Shown here: piece after piece, positions 1-9,682 of the stretch | Position numbering within the stretch: the first letter of the stretch is position 1 | Layout of the letters: every line of letters begins with the position of its first letter | Source of the DNA: Globisporangium splendens | Lineage: Eukaryota; Oomycota; Peronosporomycetes; Pythiales; Pythiaceae | DNA length: 59,182 nucleotides | Assembly (NCBI GenBank): GCA_006386115.1 | Contig: VFIW01000175.1 | Location: forward strand, 1 to 59,182 | Direction of reading: 5' to 3' | The notes under the pieces: model-generated | What the model was told of the DNA's origin: nothing | Seen by the model: the letters and a program-made list of their open reading frames with translations, nothing else | Databases searched by the model: none | Made by a program: the position numbers and the translations under genes

Positions 1-2
1 CC

Positions 3-305
3 GAACTCAAGAAGGCGTTTGAACCTCCGCAGAGCGAGTCCCGTGCGCGTGCCGAGTTCCTCAAGCTTCGTCAAGGCCGTTTCGACCTTCACTCATATGC
101 ACAACGTGCTCGCTACTTGGTGTCGAGCATCGTTGATGAGCCGATTGACGTTCCGACGCAAGTCGTGACGTTCATGGCGGGTCTGAACGACGGGCCAATC
201 CGGAACCAATTGTTCCGTGAGTATCCCAAGACGCTGGACGAAGCCATTGAACGTGCCATGCAAGAAGAGTTTAGCATGAAGCAAGCGATGCGCAAAACGT
301 CCTAA
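3..305 (+). pseudogene. gag fragment of the Ty3/gypsy element
   Basis: Reading from base 3, the frame is open to a TAA at 303-305 and gives about 100 residues typical of retrotransposon gag capsid: an FLKLRQG stretch, then YAQRARYLVSS, FMAGLND and a DEAIERAMQEEF helix. It is cut on the left by the window edge. It is followed by sequence with many stops, so the nucleocapsid (CCHC) part is not recognisable. This is the structural protein fragment of the element whose pol lies downstream. Confidence 0.75.
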
Positions 306-2707
306 GGGTTGCGTCGAGCACAAGTGCCGGCAATCAGAATGTGCGCCTGATGGTCCCGAACCGAATGGACATAGTCGTACAATTTCCAACGCCCGGATAA
401 CTGAACGTCCTACGACGATGGGAACGTGGTTCAGTTGCGGGGGAGTCAGGTACTTCGCTCGGAACTGCATAAGTAGTCAGCTTTGACGCGGTCGGAAACG
501 ACAAAGGGGTTGCTCGTTCGAAAACCACGATAGTTCTTACGGTCGTCGGTTCGATCGGTCACCTGTGGCAAAAAAAAAGGAATGGACAGTAGGGGCGGGG
601 CCTCCTATGGCCGGAAAAGAGGATGTGGATGTTTGTGGAAAAAACAGGCCTCTGCCCAATGTGCATATGCCACATTGCAGTTCAACGAGGGCGAGAACAA
701 AGTGTCAGTCAAACGTCACGTTTGATCGTCTCAAAGTCAAGTAGACGGTATTGAAACGCCTTACGAGCTTTGTTGACACTGGTGCGTTCGACACATTTTG
801 TCGAAATGAAGTGATCGTCAGGCATAAAGTACCCAATTGCCTGATGCGACAATGAAGACAAAGACGATGGTTATTCAGGTGGCCAAACGGGTCACGTGAC
901 GATGCCAAAGCGCGTGAGTGCGCTCTTGGCAATGAAGTGTGAAAGATTTCCGACGTGGAAGGACCCGAGTTCATTTTTACTCGACCCGATGACAAGTTTG
1001 ATCTGTTTGAGGCATTGCCATGGTTGAAGCTATATCAACTCTAGCATTGACCTGGATGCGATCCTCCGTGCAAGTCACGTGATGGTTTGACTGGCTGCAC
1101 AACAACGGAATTGAATAGGTGTGGGTATACTCTGTGGGAAGAGATCCGACGGATGCCCCTTCGTGATATTGCGGTGGGCGATGGACCCCATGTTCACGAG
1201 CGGTACCCATCTTGAAGATATGTACTGGGGTGAGCAGTCAGCGCCAGACAAAGACTGTCTCCTTGCCATCGAGACCTAAGAGTGAGGCGCTGTGCGTGGA
1301 AATGGAAAGAGGGAAAAAGCGCCCGAAGAAGAGGAGAAGAGCGCCATCCCGAGACAAGACGACCAAGAAAAAGAAGCAATTATCGTCAAGTGTTGCAAGC
1401 GCAACGTGTGCCCCTGATCAAGGTACAAGTCAAGATGACGAAGGAAGTGTCGAAGCAAGAGTCACTTCGAGTGAATACGTGAACGTATTGGTCTACAATG
1501 AAGATGGTGACAGCAACGTAATGCGTCACATTGAAGTCGAAAATCCTCCAAGCTCTGTTGAAGAGTTGATTTCCTTGCCATGGATGAGCAAGAAGACGCT
1601 GAAGCGTGCCTAGCGAGAAGGCCGAATTTCGAAGGTGTGCATGATCGTCCGATAGTTGACGATGCAGAGACATCAACACGGTATCAGCAACGGAGGTGGA
1701 CGTGTTCGATGAGAAGACCGGGAAAGGAAAGTTCGAGAGAGCAGTCGTGGACGCTCTCCAGACGAACCAGTTATGAACTTGTAGGGAATTGAGCGAACAT
1801 AGCCCAGACCAAGGTTGCCGGGGACGAACTGCCCTTCGATAGATGGGTTGTCATGAGATTACGATTACTCTGGCACGAAGGTATGTGTCACACGCAGTGG
1901 CCGTTGCCAAAGGAACAAGACGAAGGCGATGACGCGTTCTCGCGCAAGTACCAAGGACTGGGCATGTGCGATGAGAGAAAGTCTCAGCATTGCAGCCCCA
2001 ACTTTCTGTGTGAAGACGGCAACTGGGGTTGGGCATTGTTCACAGCTTGTAACAGTGAACGACGCTACCATTCAGCCCCAGACTCCGGTTCCCGCTAACG
2101 GACAGGATCCTTGATGGAATGGTTGGCGCAGGACACCGTCGTCAGTGCATCATATGACAAGATGGGTCCTATCAGTTCCGAATGCGCAGAAGACGACTGA
2201 CCACTAACGGCAGGAGTACACCGAGTGGTTATGCAGTGTGGGGATGGTTAGTGATGCACAGGGTTTGAAGAACCGCTCTGCGACTTTCAATAGGCAGGTT
2301 CACGAATTCTCACCTTCGTACATTGCGAGTTTGCACCGAGTTCACTGACAGAATATATTCGGTTCATATAAAACCACGGGTGAAAAGTATGGACGTTTTG
2401 GTCGTTCATCCTTGACCATCTCCGTCAATGTCTTTCAGGTCGGGGAGAGAACCAGCCTCCGCGCTAACTGAAGGAGTGCATATGCTTGGCACCAGAGATC
2501 CCGTTCTCGGTCTGCTTGTGGGAAGCATGAGCGTTCGAGTTGTCCGGAGACAGGTCAAAGCTATTGACCGATTGGCCTGTGTGCCTCAGAACGTCAAAAA
2601 GCTTGAGACAATGGTGGGTTTGGCCAACTTACTTGCACAAGTACGCGCAATTATGCAGCGGTCTGGTTGACAACCCCTCAACCACAGCTCCTGAAGAAGG
2701 ACATTGA
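306..2707 (+). pseudogene. decayed gag/protease/reverse-transcriptase region
   Basis: No long frame survives here. Traces fit a gypsy pol in the expected order. A VDTGA motif near 768-790 looks like the retropepsin active site. A broken stretch around 2530-2720 resembles the segment between the RT thumb and RNase H: a KAIDRLACVPQNVKKL-like peptide, then GLANLL, then KKDIEW in another frame. No complete RT catalytic YxDD motif was found. Short open frames in this stretch are treated as debris. Confidence 0.55.
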
Positions 2708-3151
2708 GTGGGAGAGTGGTCCAGTGGCCATCAAATGGCATTTGCCGAAGTGAAGAGGAGTTTGCGAGAAGCTCCTGTGTTGGCTCTACCAAACCACGAC
2801 AAGCCCTTTCATGTGGTTTGTGATGCAAGCGACTATGCCATCGGTTGCGCCTTGATGCAACACGATGATGAGGGTCATGAGCGAGTTGTGTCGTATCAGT
2901 CACGACAACTCCGACCCGCAGAACGGAACTACCCAGTTCATGACAAAGAACTTCTTGCGATGAAGTATTCTTTGGTCAAGTTCCGTGTGTATCTGCTTGG
3001 CGAGGAGCGCTTCGCGATCTACACAGATCATGCGTCGCTGCGTACAGCGGTAAAGACCCCTCATTTGTCGCAAAGAATGGCGAGATGGTTCTCTTCTTTG
3101 CAGAGTACAACTTTGTTGTACACTACAAGCCAGGCAAGACGAACATCTTAG
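2708..3151 (+). pseudogene. pol RNase H segment, separated from integrase by a frameshift
   Basis: This 147-codon frame holds the retrotransposon RNase H-like domain that follows RT. It begins with a helix like FAEVKRSLREAPVLALP, then the strand FHVVCDASDYAIGCAL with the first catalytic Asp, then SRQLRPAERNYPVHDKELLA and IYTDHASLR with later acidic residues. Homology passes from this frame to the next at about 3090-3100, where one base appears to be missing, so RNase H and integrase are no longer in one reading frame. A programmed frameshift is possible but unlikely at this place in a gypsy pol. An ordinary inactivating indel is the simpler reading. Confidence 0.75.
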
Positions 3152-5400
3152 CCGATGCGCTGTCAAGACGTCCGGATTACGATCCGAAGACCAAGAGTGA
3201 AGACACGGACGGAGCGTGTCGACTCTGTGAAGACATTCAAGCGATCGCGGTGCAAGCAACGACTGCAGTGCGAGAAGACATTGTCGAAGGGTACAAGTCT
3301 GACGAAACATGTCAGGACTTGTTGAAGTATTTCAAGGACCCTTCGGACAAAGCACTGCAGAGCTTGCCTGCTCGAACAAGGTCGCGAGTTCACCGCTTCC
3401 GAGTACACAATGGGTTGTTGTACTATGCGGTTGAAGACGGGGATACAGCAAGGGTTGTTGTTCCCAACGACGAAGGTCTGCGTCATCGACTCTTGTATGA
3501 GTACCATGACAGTCCTTCGGGTGGCCATCTCGGACGTGAGAAAACGTTTCTCAGTCTTTCCCGGGATTACTACTGGCCACACATGTACAAGTGGGTTCGC
3601 AAGTATGTGAGGACTTGCGAGATCTGCCAACGAGTGAAACCTTCTGGTTCCACTCAGGCACCACTTCGTTCATTGGCTGTCCCATCGGACAGTTGGAAGT
3701 CTGTGAGTATGGATTTCATATTCGGACTTCCTCGAGACAAACACGGACGCAATGGCATCCTTGTGTTTGTGGACCGATTCAGCAAGATGGTCCATCTTGC
3801 GCCTGTTTCGGACAAGATCTCAGCCGAAATGACGGCCAAGGTCTTTGTAGACGTCGTATTCCGTCTACATGGCCTGCCCGTTGAGATCGTGCCTGACCGT
3901 GACACTCGGTTTACGTCCAAGTTCTGGCGTGCACTGTTCGGACTTCTGGACACCAAGTTGGCCATGTCGACAGCGGCACATCCTGAAACGGATGGTCAAA
4001 CTGAACGAGTGAATCGTGTCCTTGAAGACGTGTTGCGCAGCTACGCGACGTCTTTCAAAGAGTGGAGTGAGTTTCTCCCTCTTGCCGAGTTTGCGTTGAA
4101 CAACTCCACGCATGTCTCGACAGGTCACTCTCCATTTTATGTGAACTATGGCATTCATCCCCGAGTGCCTGCTTCCATAATGGGTGAGGTCTCTACCTTA
4201 AGTGGGGGAGGGACTACGGCTCATGGAAACAAGCCGAAGTCGTCTTATGACCTGAATGCTGCTTCCGAGTTGAAAGCAAACTTTGACTCGATGAAACCCC
4301 TCAACGACATCACTAGTCGTGAGGAACAGCAAGTCGATGATTTTGTTGTGAGGAGACAAGCCGTTGTGAGGTTTGTTCGAGACGCAATCGCGAAGGCTCA
4401 GGATCTGCAAAAGGAACAAGCAGACAAGAGCGGAAGGGAGAACAAGCAAGTTTATAAGATCAATGATCTTGTATTACTTAGCACGGCGAACCTGCCTAAA
4501 CATGCAGTGTCCAACCTGGGAAGCTCAAAACTTCTGCCAAGGTTCATCGGACCGTTCAAGGTGGTTAAATGCAATGGCGATGCCTATACGCCAGACATAC
4601 CTACACGCATGCGCCTACACCCGACATTTTATGTGGGTAGACTAAAGCCTTACCTTACAAGCGGATCAGCGGATCCTACGAAGTCTTTTGTAGACGATCA
4701 AGCTGATCTTGAAGACTCTCCACTTGATTGCGAAGAGCAAACAGCTCATCGCTTTGGAGATTCTTCTCGGCGTAAAGGCGCTGAAGCACATCGAAGGACT
4801 CCTCCTTCACAGCTCCCAGCACGAGAAGGCGCGAGTTATACTCCTTGCGGAGTACCTCAAGAGCCGTCCCTGCCTCTTCCACAGAGCGCAGTAGACGTTC
4901 GTGATGCATTTCACGAGCCTTCTCAGCCTTCTGGAGTCGTTCAAGCTCGGCTTGAATCTTCTCGAACCTCTGTTCGAAATGTGACTCCATTGCCGAACGC
5001 TGGGCAAGACCATCGAAGAGCAAGTCGATCTTCGACTCCTGCTCCTTCAACCGGTCTTCGAGGCTTTCGCACCGGTCTTCGAGTACCGCATTGCGAACTT
5101 CAAGAGCCTCGATCTGAGCGCGGTGAGCACTCTTCCACTTCCAGAGTCGCTCAATCGTTTTCGCGTTCAGCCCCACCTCCTCTGATCGATCATCAGGGAG
5201 AGCGTCGTTGGATCGTTGAGTCGATAGTCGATCATGAGGATCGATCGACTCGTCGTCGAGGAGAGAAGTCGTTGAACCGTCAACGCTTCTACAGAGTACG
5301 GTGGCTTGGCTATCCGCCGGACTCGGACACGTGGGAACCTCGAGAGACTCTTCAGTCTGATGTTCCCGACGTGGTTCGCAGCTACGAACAGAACTTGTAG
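3085..5400 (+). CDS. Ty3/gypsy integrase with C-terminal chromodomain (3' part of pol)
   Basis: The frame of 771 codons first completes the RNase H end (YKPGKTNILADALSRRP). It then has an integrase zinc-binding motif (H..HLGREK...CEICQRVK, residues about 140-185). The catalytic core has D210 (MDFIFGLP), D271 (PDRDTRF) and E307 (TDGQTERVN); 35 residues separate the last two, the classic D,D35E spacing. A GPFKV-type integrase C-terminal module lies near residues 490-530. Residues 535-700 are a Ser/Arg/Pro-rich stretch with no domain, which overlaps the antisense frame at 4676-5725. Residues about 705-771 are a chromodomain (RRWIVESIVDHE, YRVRWLGYPPDSDTWEP). Chromodomains steer integration to methylated-histone chromatin. 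The first ATG is internal to pol, so this is part of a polyprotein. Confidence 0.85.
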   Translation: MVLFFAEYNFVVHYKPGKTNILADALSRRPDYDPKTKSEDTDGACRLCEDIQAIAVQATTAVREDIVEGYKSDETCQDLLKYFKDPSDKALQSLPARTRSRVHRFRVHNGLLYYAVEDGDTARVVVPNDEGLRHRLLYEYHDSPSGGHLGREKTFLSLSRDYYWPHMYKWVRKYVRTCEICQRVKPSGSTQAPLRSLAVPSDSWKSVSMDFIFGLPRDKHGRNGILVFVDRFSKMVHLAPVSDKISAEMTAKVFVDVVFRLHGLPVEIVPDRDTRFTSKFWRALFGLLDTKLAMSTAAHPETDGQTERVNRVLEDVLRSYATSFKEWSEFLPLAEFALNNSTHVSTGHSPFYVNYGIHPRVPASIMGEVSTLSGGGTTAHGNKPKSSYDLNAASELKANFDSMKPLNDITSREEQQVDDFVVRRQAVVRFVRDAIAKAQDLQKEQADKSGRENKQVYKINDLVLLSTANLPKHAVSNLGSSKLLPRFIGPFKVVKCNGDAYTPDIPTRMRLHPTFYVGRLKPYLTSGSADPTKSFVDDQADLEDSPLDCEEQTAHRFGDSSRRKGAEAHRRTPPSQLPAREGASYTPCGVPQEPSLPLPQSAVDVRDAFHEPSQPSGVVQARLESSRTSVRNVTPLPNAGQDHRRASRSSTPAPSTGLRGFRTGLRVPHCELQEPRSERGEHSSTSRVAQSFSRSAPPPLIDHQGERRWIVESIVDHEDRSTRRRGEKSLNRQRFYRVRWLGYPPDSDTWEPRETLQSDVPDVVRSYEQNL

Positions 5401-5725
5401 TGCTCTCGCGAGCACTAGAACGACGAGAGCCAAGCTCTTTATGGTCGTTCTCGAGCGTGCCTCCTAGGTTCCCTAGCAAACGCTCGACAAGATTCTCGTT
5501 CTCGAGTCGGACAAACGTCTTCCACGACTCGAGCTTCGCTGTGCTGGACTGGCCAGGATCGTCGCTGCCGGACATCTTGCGCCAGAGGAAGAACAACTCC
5601 TTGTAGAACCGACGTCCTCCACGCTTCTTGCGAATAGCGGAGATGTCGTACAAGCCGGGAGTCGTCCGCTGCCGCTTTGGCTCGGGCTGTTCTTCGCGCT
5701 TCACTTGGTCGCTTGATCGCTTCAT
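4676..5725 (-). CDS. antisense ORF with basic N terminus and coiled coil, overlapping the retrotransposon 3' end
   Basis: The frame is 349 codons from the ATG at 5725 (409 from an upstream ATG at 5905, which lies inside the LTR). The N terminus is basic (MKRSSDQVKREE, EPKRQR, then RKKRGGRRFYKE). The middle is Ser-rich and acidic. The last 150 residues are heptad-like: LEVRNAVLEDRCESLEDRL, FEKIQAELERLQKAEKAR, LRNQVESLQDQLDRLQK. This is the composition of a nuclear coiled-coil protein. It stays open for about 500 bases (5401-5905) where the sense strand has no gene, and it overlaps only the domain-less linker and the chromodomain of pol. No family is recognised. It could be an element-encoded antisense gene or a chance frame. 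The mere length of the overlap with pol is not the argument; the extension beyond pol and the composition are. Confidence 0.45.
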   Translation of the reverse strand: MKRSSDQVKREEQPEPKRQRTTPGLYDISAIRKKRGGRRFYKELFFLWRKMSGSDDPGQSSTAKLESWKTFVRLENENLVERLLGNLGGTLENDHKELGSRRSSARESTTSSVRSCEPRREHQTEESLEVPTCPSPADSQATVLCRSVDGSTTSLLDDESIDPHDRLSTQRSNDALPDDRSEEVGLNAKTIERLWKWKSAHRAQIEALEVRNAVLEDRCESLEDRLKEQESKIDLLFDGLAQRSAMESHFEQRFEKIQAELERLQKAEKAREMHHERLLRSVEEAGTALEVLRKEYNSRLLVLGAVKEESFDVLQRLYAEKNLQSDELFALRNQVESLQDQLDRLQKTS

Positions 5726-5788
5726 GGTCAATTGGAAAGTGAGAGCGGGTGCCTCTTCCGAAAGAAGTAAAGTCCGTGATGGAACTTT

Positions 5789-5830
5789 AAGGGAGGGATG
5801 ATGTAATGGGCTAAGACTGCCATTACATGC
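5789..5830 (+). other. polypurine tract and start of the 3' LTR
   Basis: AAGGGAGGGA at 5789-5798 is a plus-strand polypurine primer, directly followed by TG at 5799 (or TGTAATGG at 5802), as expected at the junction of internal region and 3' LTR. TGTAATGG (5802-5809) and CCATTACA (5819-5826) form a perfect 8-base inverted repeat just inside the LTR. The LTR's right end could not be placed because the 5' LTR is outside the window. The stretch to about 6100 includes CACACA-rich sequence and TATA-poor DNA. Confidence 0.6.
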
Positions 5831-6410
5831 AAGGTGGCTCTTTGTGTGTGTCACACACCACCTTGTGGAAGTGCATTGTGGGTGCGAAGGTATTGGGTGA
5901 AACACATAATAGTGATCCCCACATGCACTTGTGACGTCATCGTCTGACGTCAGAGCAATCTGTGTCTAAGTTGAGTGTTGGTCGCTCGCAATCATTGAGA
6001 TTCGGCGTGATTACGCACAGCAGTACTCTAGACACGTGAGTGATGGTTCCTACTTGGGAAACTGCACTGGTGATGAGACCGACGTGTCTCTGTCACCTAA
6101 AGTGTGGCGCGAGCCAATCACTTTGCAGGGAATTTTCCACGGGACTTCAAGTTCAAGTTTCTCGAAGATCCACTGGGTTCAACCTCAGTGTACCCAAGGT
6201 TTTATATATCAGATTCATAGGTTTTATTGTGCATGTTTAGGTTTTCGTTATAAAACCTCTAGGAGCCCTAGTGGTGTTTTACATGTAGTGTCAGGAACCA
6301 TAAGCTCATTTCAATTCAGTTGCATTTTTGCCAAGTTCCCCTCAAGTCTTCCTCTCAAGCGCAAGCGTGCGTGCCGTGTTTGAGGCTGTCTCGGATAGCC
6401 TCTTACAGCA

Positions 6411-6710
6411 ATGCTTGCTGTGGTTGGGGTTGTCTGGGAGGCATCGCTCAAGTTCTTCGTGAAGGGTCACACGAAAAACCAGTGCGGTCGTTCTTTCGGT
6501 TCAACAAAAAAAGAATGCAGACCACGGAGTCGCGGGACATGGGAGGTGTGCTGAATGCTGTGCAAGAGTCGGTGACCTCGACTGGAGCAGTCAGCCTAGA
6601 AGAGGAAGAGACGCCGTTCAAAGATTGGAAGTTCTTTTGATGACATGTTTCCGAAAATTGAAGGTGTTGCAGACATACCAGATGTTCCGAGCTTCAACAC
6701 CTTCTCATAA
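6411..6710 (+). pseudogene. transposase-like remnant with a frameshift in an A run
   Basis: One frame near 6430-6510 reads LKFFVKGHTKNQCGRSFG, then a run of seven A residues, after which homology seems to continue in another frame (MGGVLNAVQESV, then EEEETPFKDW). A third frame gives DDMFPKIEGVADIPDVPSF. The FFVKGHTKN...R.F motif followed by PFKDW is what I remember from DDE-like proteins that are repeated in oomycete genomes and associated with transposons. The family name is a recollection, not a search result. At least two frameshifts and no upstream part remain, so it is a relic. Confidence 0.35.
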
Positions 6711-7358
6711 CCACCCTAGCTGGCTTTGCAGCCCACACAAGAGCGCTCCTGCGGCGTGAAATCGAGAACCGTGCTGATACCTGCCGCATGTTGAATCGTC
6801 TCCGGCAATCTCAACATTTTGGCTCCTTCTTCGGCCCGCAAAGCCACCTTCTCAAGGTGTGTGCAAGCCTGGCAACTTCCGCTGGTCATTTGTCCAGCAG
6901 TCTGCTCATCCTCTGCAGCATTGTAGTGTTGACTTGAGTTATTGCTCCAGATGAGAACACCTGTCTAATAAGGGGATCGAGACACGTTAAGCTGAACTGA
7001 TTAAGGACAGTAATGTTTGAATTGACAGCATATGTTCTCGTCACGTATCTCAGTTATTTGCTTGTTACTAATTACCCAAATTGCCGTTTTTGGTTTTAGG
7101 AGTTCCTAACTTGGTAAAAAAAACACAGCAGTGCTGTAGTTGACACTTTCAATTTTGACGGTCTTGACTTCTTCAAAACACAGAGAAGAAAACAGGAATT
7201 GTGACGTTGACTTCGCTCCCTTTTCGACTTCTCAGCTTTTTGAAGTGTATCGATTTCCCTCGAAATTCGTCCGAGGCGTGGGGGGTAGACTGTGCTCGAC
7301 TTTGAAAAAATAGGTCGGCACGTGAACCTGAGATACAGTACGTCTTCGTCTCGCACTC
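6711..7358. other. no gene seen
   Basis: AT-richer DNA between the transposase relic and the inverted repeat. Only short frames with no recognisable motif on either strand. Confidence 0.6.
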
Positions 7359-7527
7359 TGTCGAACTTCGAGTCCCGCTTGACGAGTTGGCAATTATCGG
7401 GCGATGACGTTATTTTGGCGATTTCGAGTTCGAGGGTGTGATCCAGAAATAATTGTATTTTCCTCCTCAAAGTACGAGTGAGATTCTAAAAGAGGGCAAC
7501 TCGTCAAGCGGAACTCGAAGTTCGACA
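7359..7527. repeat. 31-base inverted repeat with 107-base spacer
   Basis: Bases 7359-7389 and 7497-7527 are inverted copies matching at 30 of 31 positions (the left arm begins TGTCGAACTTCGAG, the right arm ends with its complement). Weaker complementarity continues outward into CGTC-rich flanks. The spacer is AT-rich. This could be a small MITE-like unit or the remains of two oppositely oriented repeats. No target-site duplication was obvious. Confidence 0.6.
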
Positions 7528-7764
7528 AGAGCAAGACGACGACACGAGGCGACGCACAGAGAGAAACGAAGGACAAGACGACGGAGTGGTAAGAGATCCT
7601 CCTGTAGCCCACACTGGCGACCAAAAATGCATCTTAATTTTCAATACCAAAAGCTTGGGAGAGATTGAGTAAATAATACATATTTGCGGTATAGTTGACA
7701 CTATTGGTTTGTTCTTCTACAAGCGAGACTCTATGGCACACATAGCTAAGGATTCTAACCAAGC

Positions 7765-9204
7765 TTACGCGGTGGTCGGAGTGACCACTTGCTTGTACAC
7801 GCCAGCTGGGTTCATCTCCAGGTCGTGTGGCTTCGCGACACTCGAGAAGGATTCACGGGTGAAGTCGTCGGCGCCGTTGAGCTTGCGGTAGAACTCGGCA
7901 TCCATCTCGTCGAAACCTTGTTCGTTGTCGAACATGCAGAACCACGTCAGTGGGATCGAGACCAAACAAATCACCGCGAACGTGTAGAAAGCACCATCGT
8001 AGCCGAAACTCTCGTTCTCAACCCAGATCGAGAAGCCGAACGAACCGATGGCGGCACCGGCCTTGCCACACGCCGCCGAGATACCGTGGCACGTACTGCG
8101 GATCGGCGTCGGGAACATCTCCGTTGGCATCACGAACGTTGACGTGTTCGGTCCAAAGTTAGAGAAGAACAGCGCCAAGCCGTACAAGACGATGAACAGC
8201 ACAGCCTTCTTCTTAAGGTCATCCCAGAAGATCGCCAAGAGCAGGAACAAGATCATCATGACAAAGAAACCTTGGAGCTGGATCACCTTGCGACCGAGAC
8301 GGTTAATAAAGTACACAGCCACGTAGTAGCCTGGCAACGCCATCAAAGCAACGAATGCGTTCTGAGTCGTCACTTGCTGGAGCGAAGCATCATGGACACC
8401 AACAACCGACAAGATACTGGCCGAGAACAAGTTCTGCGCGTAGAACACAATGTCGAACAAGAACCACGTGCCGGCCGTACCAAGGAGAGCGACACCGTAG
8501 TTCTTGATGATGAAGAGGATCTGAGCACGCTTGACAGTTGTGTGGTTGGCAGTGGCGGCAGCGCGACGTTCTTCAGCCGCCTTGTACGCTTCCGTTTCTT
8601 CAGCGGTGAAACGCCAGTAGCAGACGATACACGCTGGGACTACGCCGAGACCGAAGAGCAGACGCCACACGATTTCGAGGCGTTCCTTGTCATTGGTGTC
8701 CTTAGGTCCGTCCGCAAGAGCTTGGATCAAGAGGTTGCCCAAGAGGGACGCCGTGAGCGAACCCACACCTTGGAGCGAGAACGTCAGAGCCACACGCTTG
8801 TTTCGGTCTTGCACGGAGGTTGAGTCTTCCGCCGTCGACGATGCAGCAAGAGGGTACTCACCGCCAATACCCACGCCGAGGATACCACGAGCGATAACAA
8901 GAAACCACAACGTGTTGGTCGCGTCACCAGCGTACGCAACGGTACACAGGATGCCACCGAAGATCAGCAGACAACACGTCGCAATCATGTTGACCTTGCG
9001 GCCGAACACATCGCCGAGGTAACCGAAAAGGAGCTGACCAATGACAGCACCAATCAGCGCGGCAGCCGACACCGCCGACTTCATGTGCGACGTGTACACG
9101 TGCTTGCCGTACTGCTCCGTGAGCACGACGTTGACGATGTTCATGACGAAGAGATCGTAGGCATCGTTGAAGAAGCCGAGACCGCGGACGAGGAACTTGT
9201 TCAT
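7765..9204 (-). CDS. PHT1-like phosphate:H+ symporter, copy 1
   Basis: 479 residues from the ATG at 9204. The frame is open further upstream, but this start matches the MNKFLVRGLGFFNDAYD beginning of every paralogue and lies 57 bases after an initiator. Sequence features are a twelve-helix major facilitator: FGYLGDVFGRK between helices 2 and 3, GIGGEYPL in helix 4, FSLQGVGS in helix 5, TWFLFDIVFYAQN in helix 7, and SNFGPNTSTFVMPTEMFP in helix 10. All are signatures of inorganic phosphate symporters of the Pho84/PHT1 group. It belongs with the copies at 29971 and 45253 by its central loop (AAEERRAA...) and the HDASLQQ sequence. It stands alone, about 20 kb from the rest of the array. The C-terminal tail is VYKQVVTPTTA. 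Confidence 0.92.
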   Translation of the reverse strand: MNKFLVRGLGFFNDAYDLFVMNIVNVVLTEQYGKHVYTSHMKSAVSAAALIGAVIGQLLFGYLGDVFGRKVNMIATCCLLIFGGILCTVAYAGDATNTLWFLVIARGILGVGIGGEYPLAASSTAEDSTSVQDRNKRVALTFSLQGVGSLTASLLGNLLIQALADGPKDTNDKERLEIVWRLLFGLGVVPACIVCYWRFTAEETEAYKAAEERRAAATANHTTVKRAQILFIIKNYGVALLGTAGTWFLFDIVFYAQNLFSASILSVVGVHDASLQQVTTQNAFVALMALPGYYVAVYFINRLGRKVIQLQGFFVMMILFLLLAIFWDDLKKKAVLFIVLYGLALFFSNFGPNTSTFVMPTEMFPTPIRSTCHGISAACGKAGAAIGSFGFSIWVENESFGYDGAFYTFAVICLVSIPLTWFCMFDNEQGFDEMDAEFYRKLNGADDFTRESFSSVAKPHDLEMNPAGVYKQVVTPTTA

Positions 9205-9260
9205 CTTGGACGATCGCAAGCGGCTGAGAGGACGACGAGTGCAGGGGACGAAGGAAGTTC

Positions 9261-9268
9261 GGAAGTGA
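9261..9268 (-). promoter_or_regulatory. oomycete initiator upstream of transporter copy 1
   Basis: TCACTTCC on the minus strand fits the oomycete initiator consensus TCAYTYY and lies 57 bases before the ATG at 9204. Confidence 0.4.
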
Positions 9269-9510
9269 GCTCTTGTGATGGGTGCCGACAGATGATGGCC
9301 TGCCACAGTGAGACGTGTTGGCGCTGACGAGCAGATGCCCTCGCTCACTGGAGCTCTCCATCTGGGTTTCAAATCGAATGGCTGCCACCAGGAAACCCGT
9401 TCTGTCACACAACGTACTGTACAGTGCAAGCACGGTTTGACCCGCGAGAAGGGCCACGCCGTCAACAACAAGACACCAGGTGCGCAGTAGATTCGTTTCT
9501 TATGTCCAAG

Positions 9511-9682
9511 GAATCTTAGGGGGTCAATCGAGAGGGGTTCTTTTTCTTCACGCGTCTTCTGATTGGCTGATGATTGAAGGCGCTAATCAATGGTGAGTGG
9601 GGGAAGGGGAACTAAGATTCGTTATTCATATGAAATGAATCTGCATGAGTTGCAGATTTGTTTCGACTATCGATCGAATCTT
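9511..9682. promoter_or_regulatory. cluster of GAATCTT/AAGATTC motifs upstream of copy 1
   Basis: GAATCTT at 9511-9517 and 9676-9682, AAGATTC at 9614-9620, and GAATCT at 9637-9642. The same heptamer in palindromic form occurs upstream of copies 5, 6 and 7. A binding site for a phosphate-response factor is a guess; only the motif recurrence is observed. Confidence 0.3.

Larger units (their letters stand above)
1..5798 (+). mobile_element. Ty3/gypsy chromovirus LTR retrotransposon, 5' end outside window, partly decayed
   Basis: The element runs on the plus strand in the order gag, protease, reverse transcriptase, RNase H, integrase, chromodomain. It ends at a polypurine tract and the start of the 3' LTR near 5799. 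The gag to RT part (about 306-2700) is full of stops and indels. A VDTGA aspartic-protease-like motif is readable near 768-790, and an RT thumb/connection segment near 2540-2720. The RNase H and integrase parts are open. The 5' LTR and primer-binding site lie left of the window. The integrase-then-chromodomain order places it among chromoviruses. The autonomous element is dead because of the upstream decay. Confidence 0.85.
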
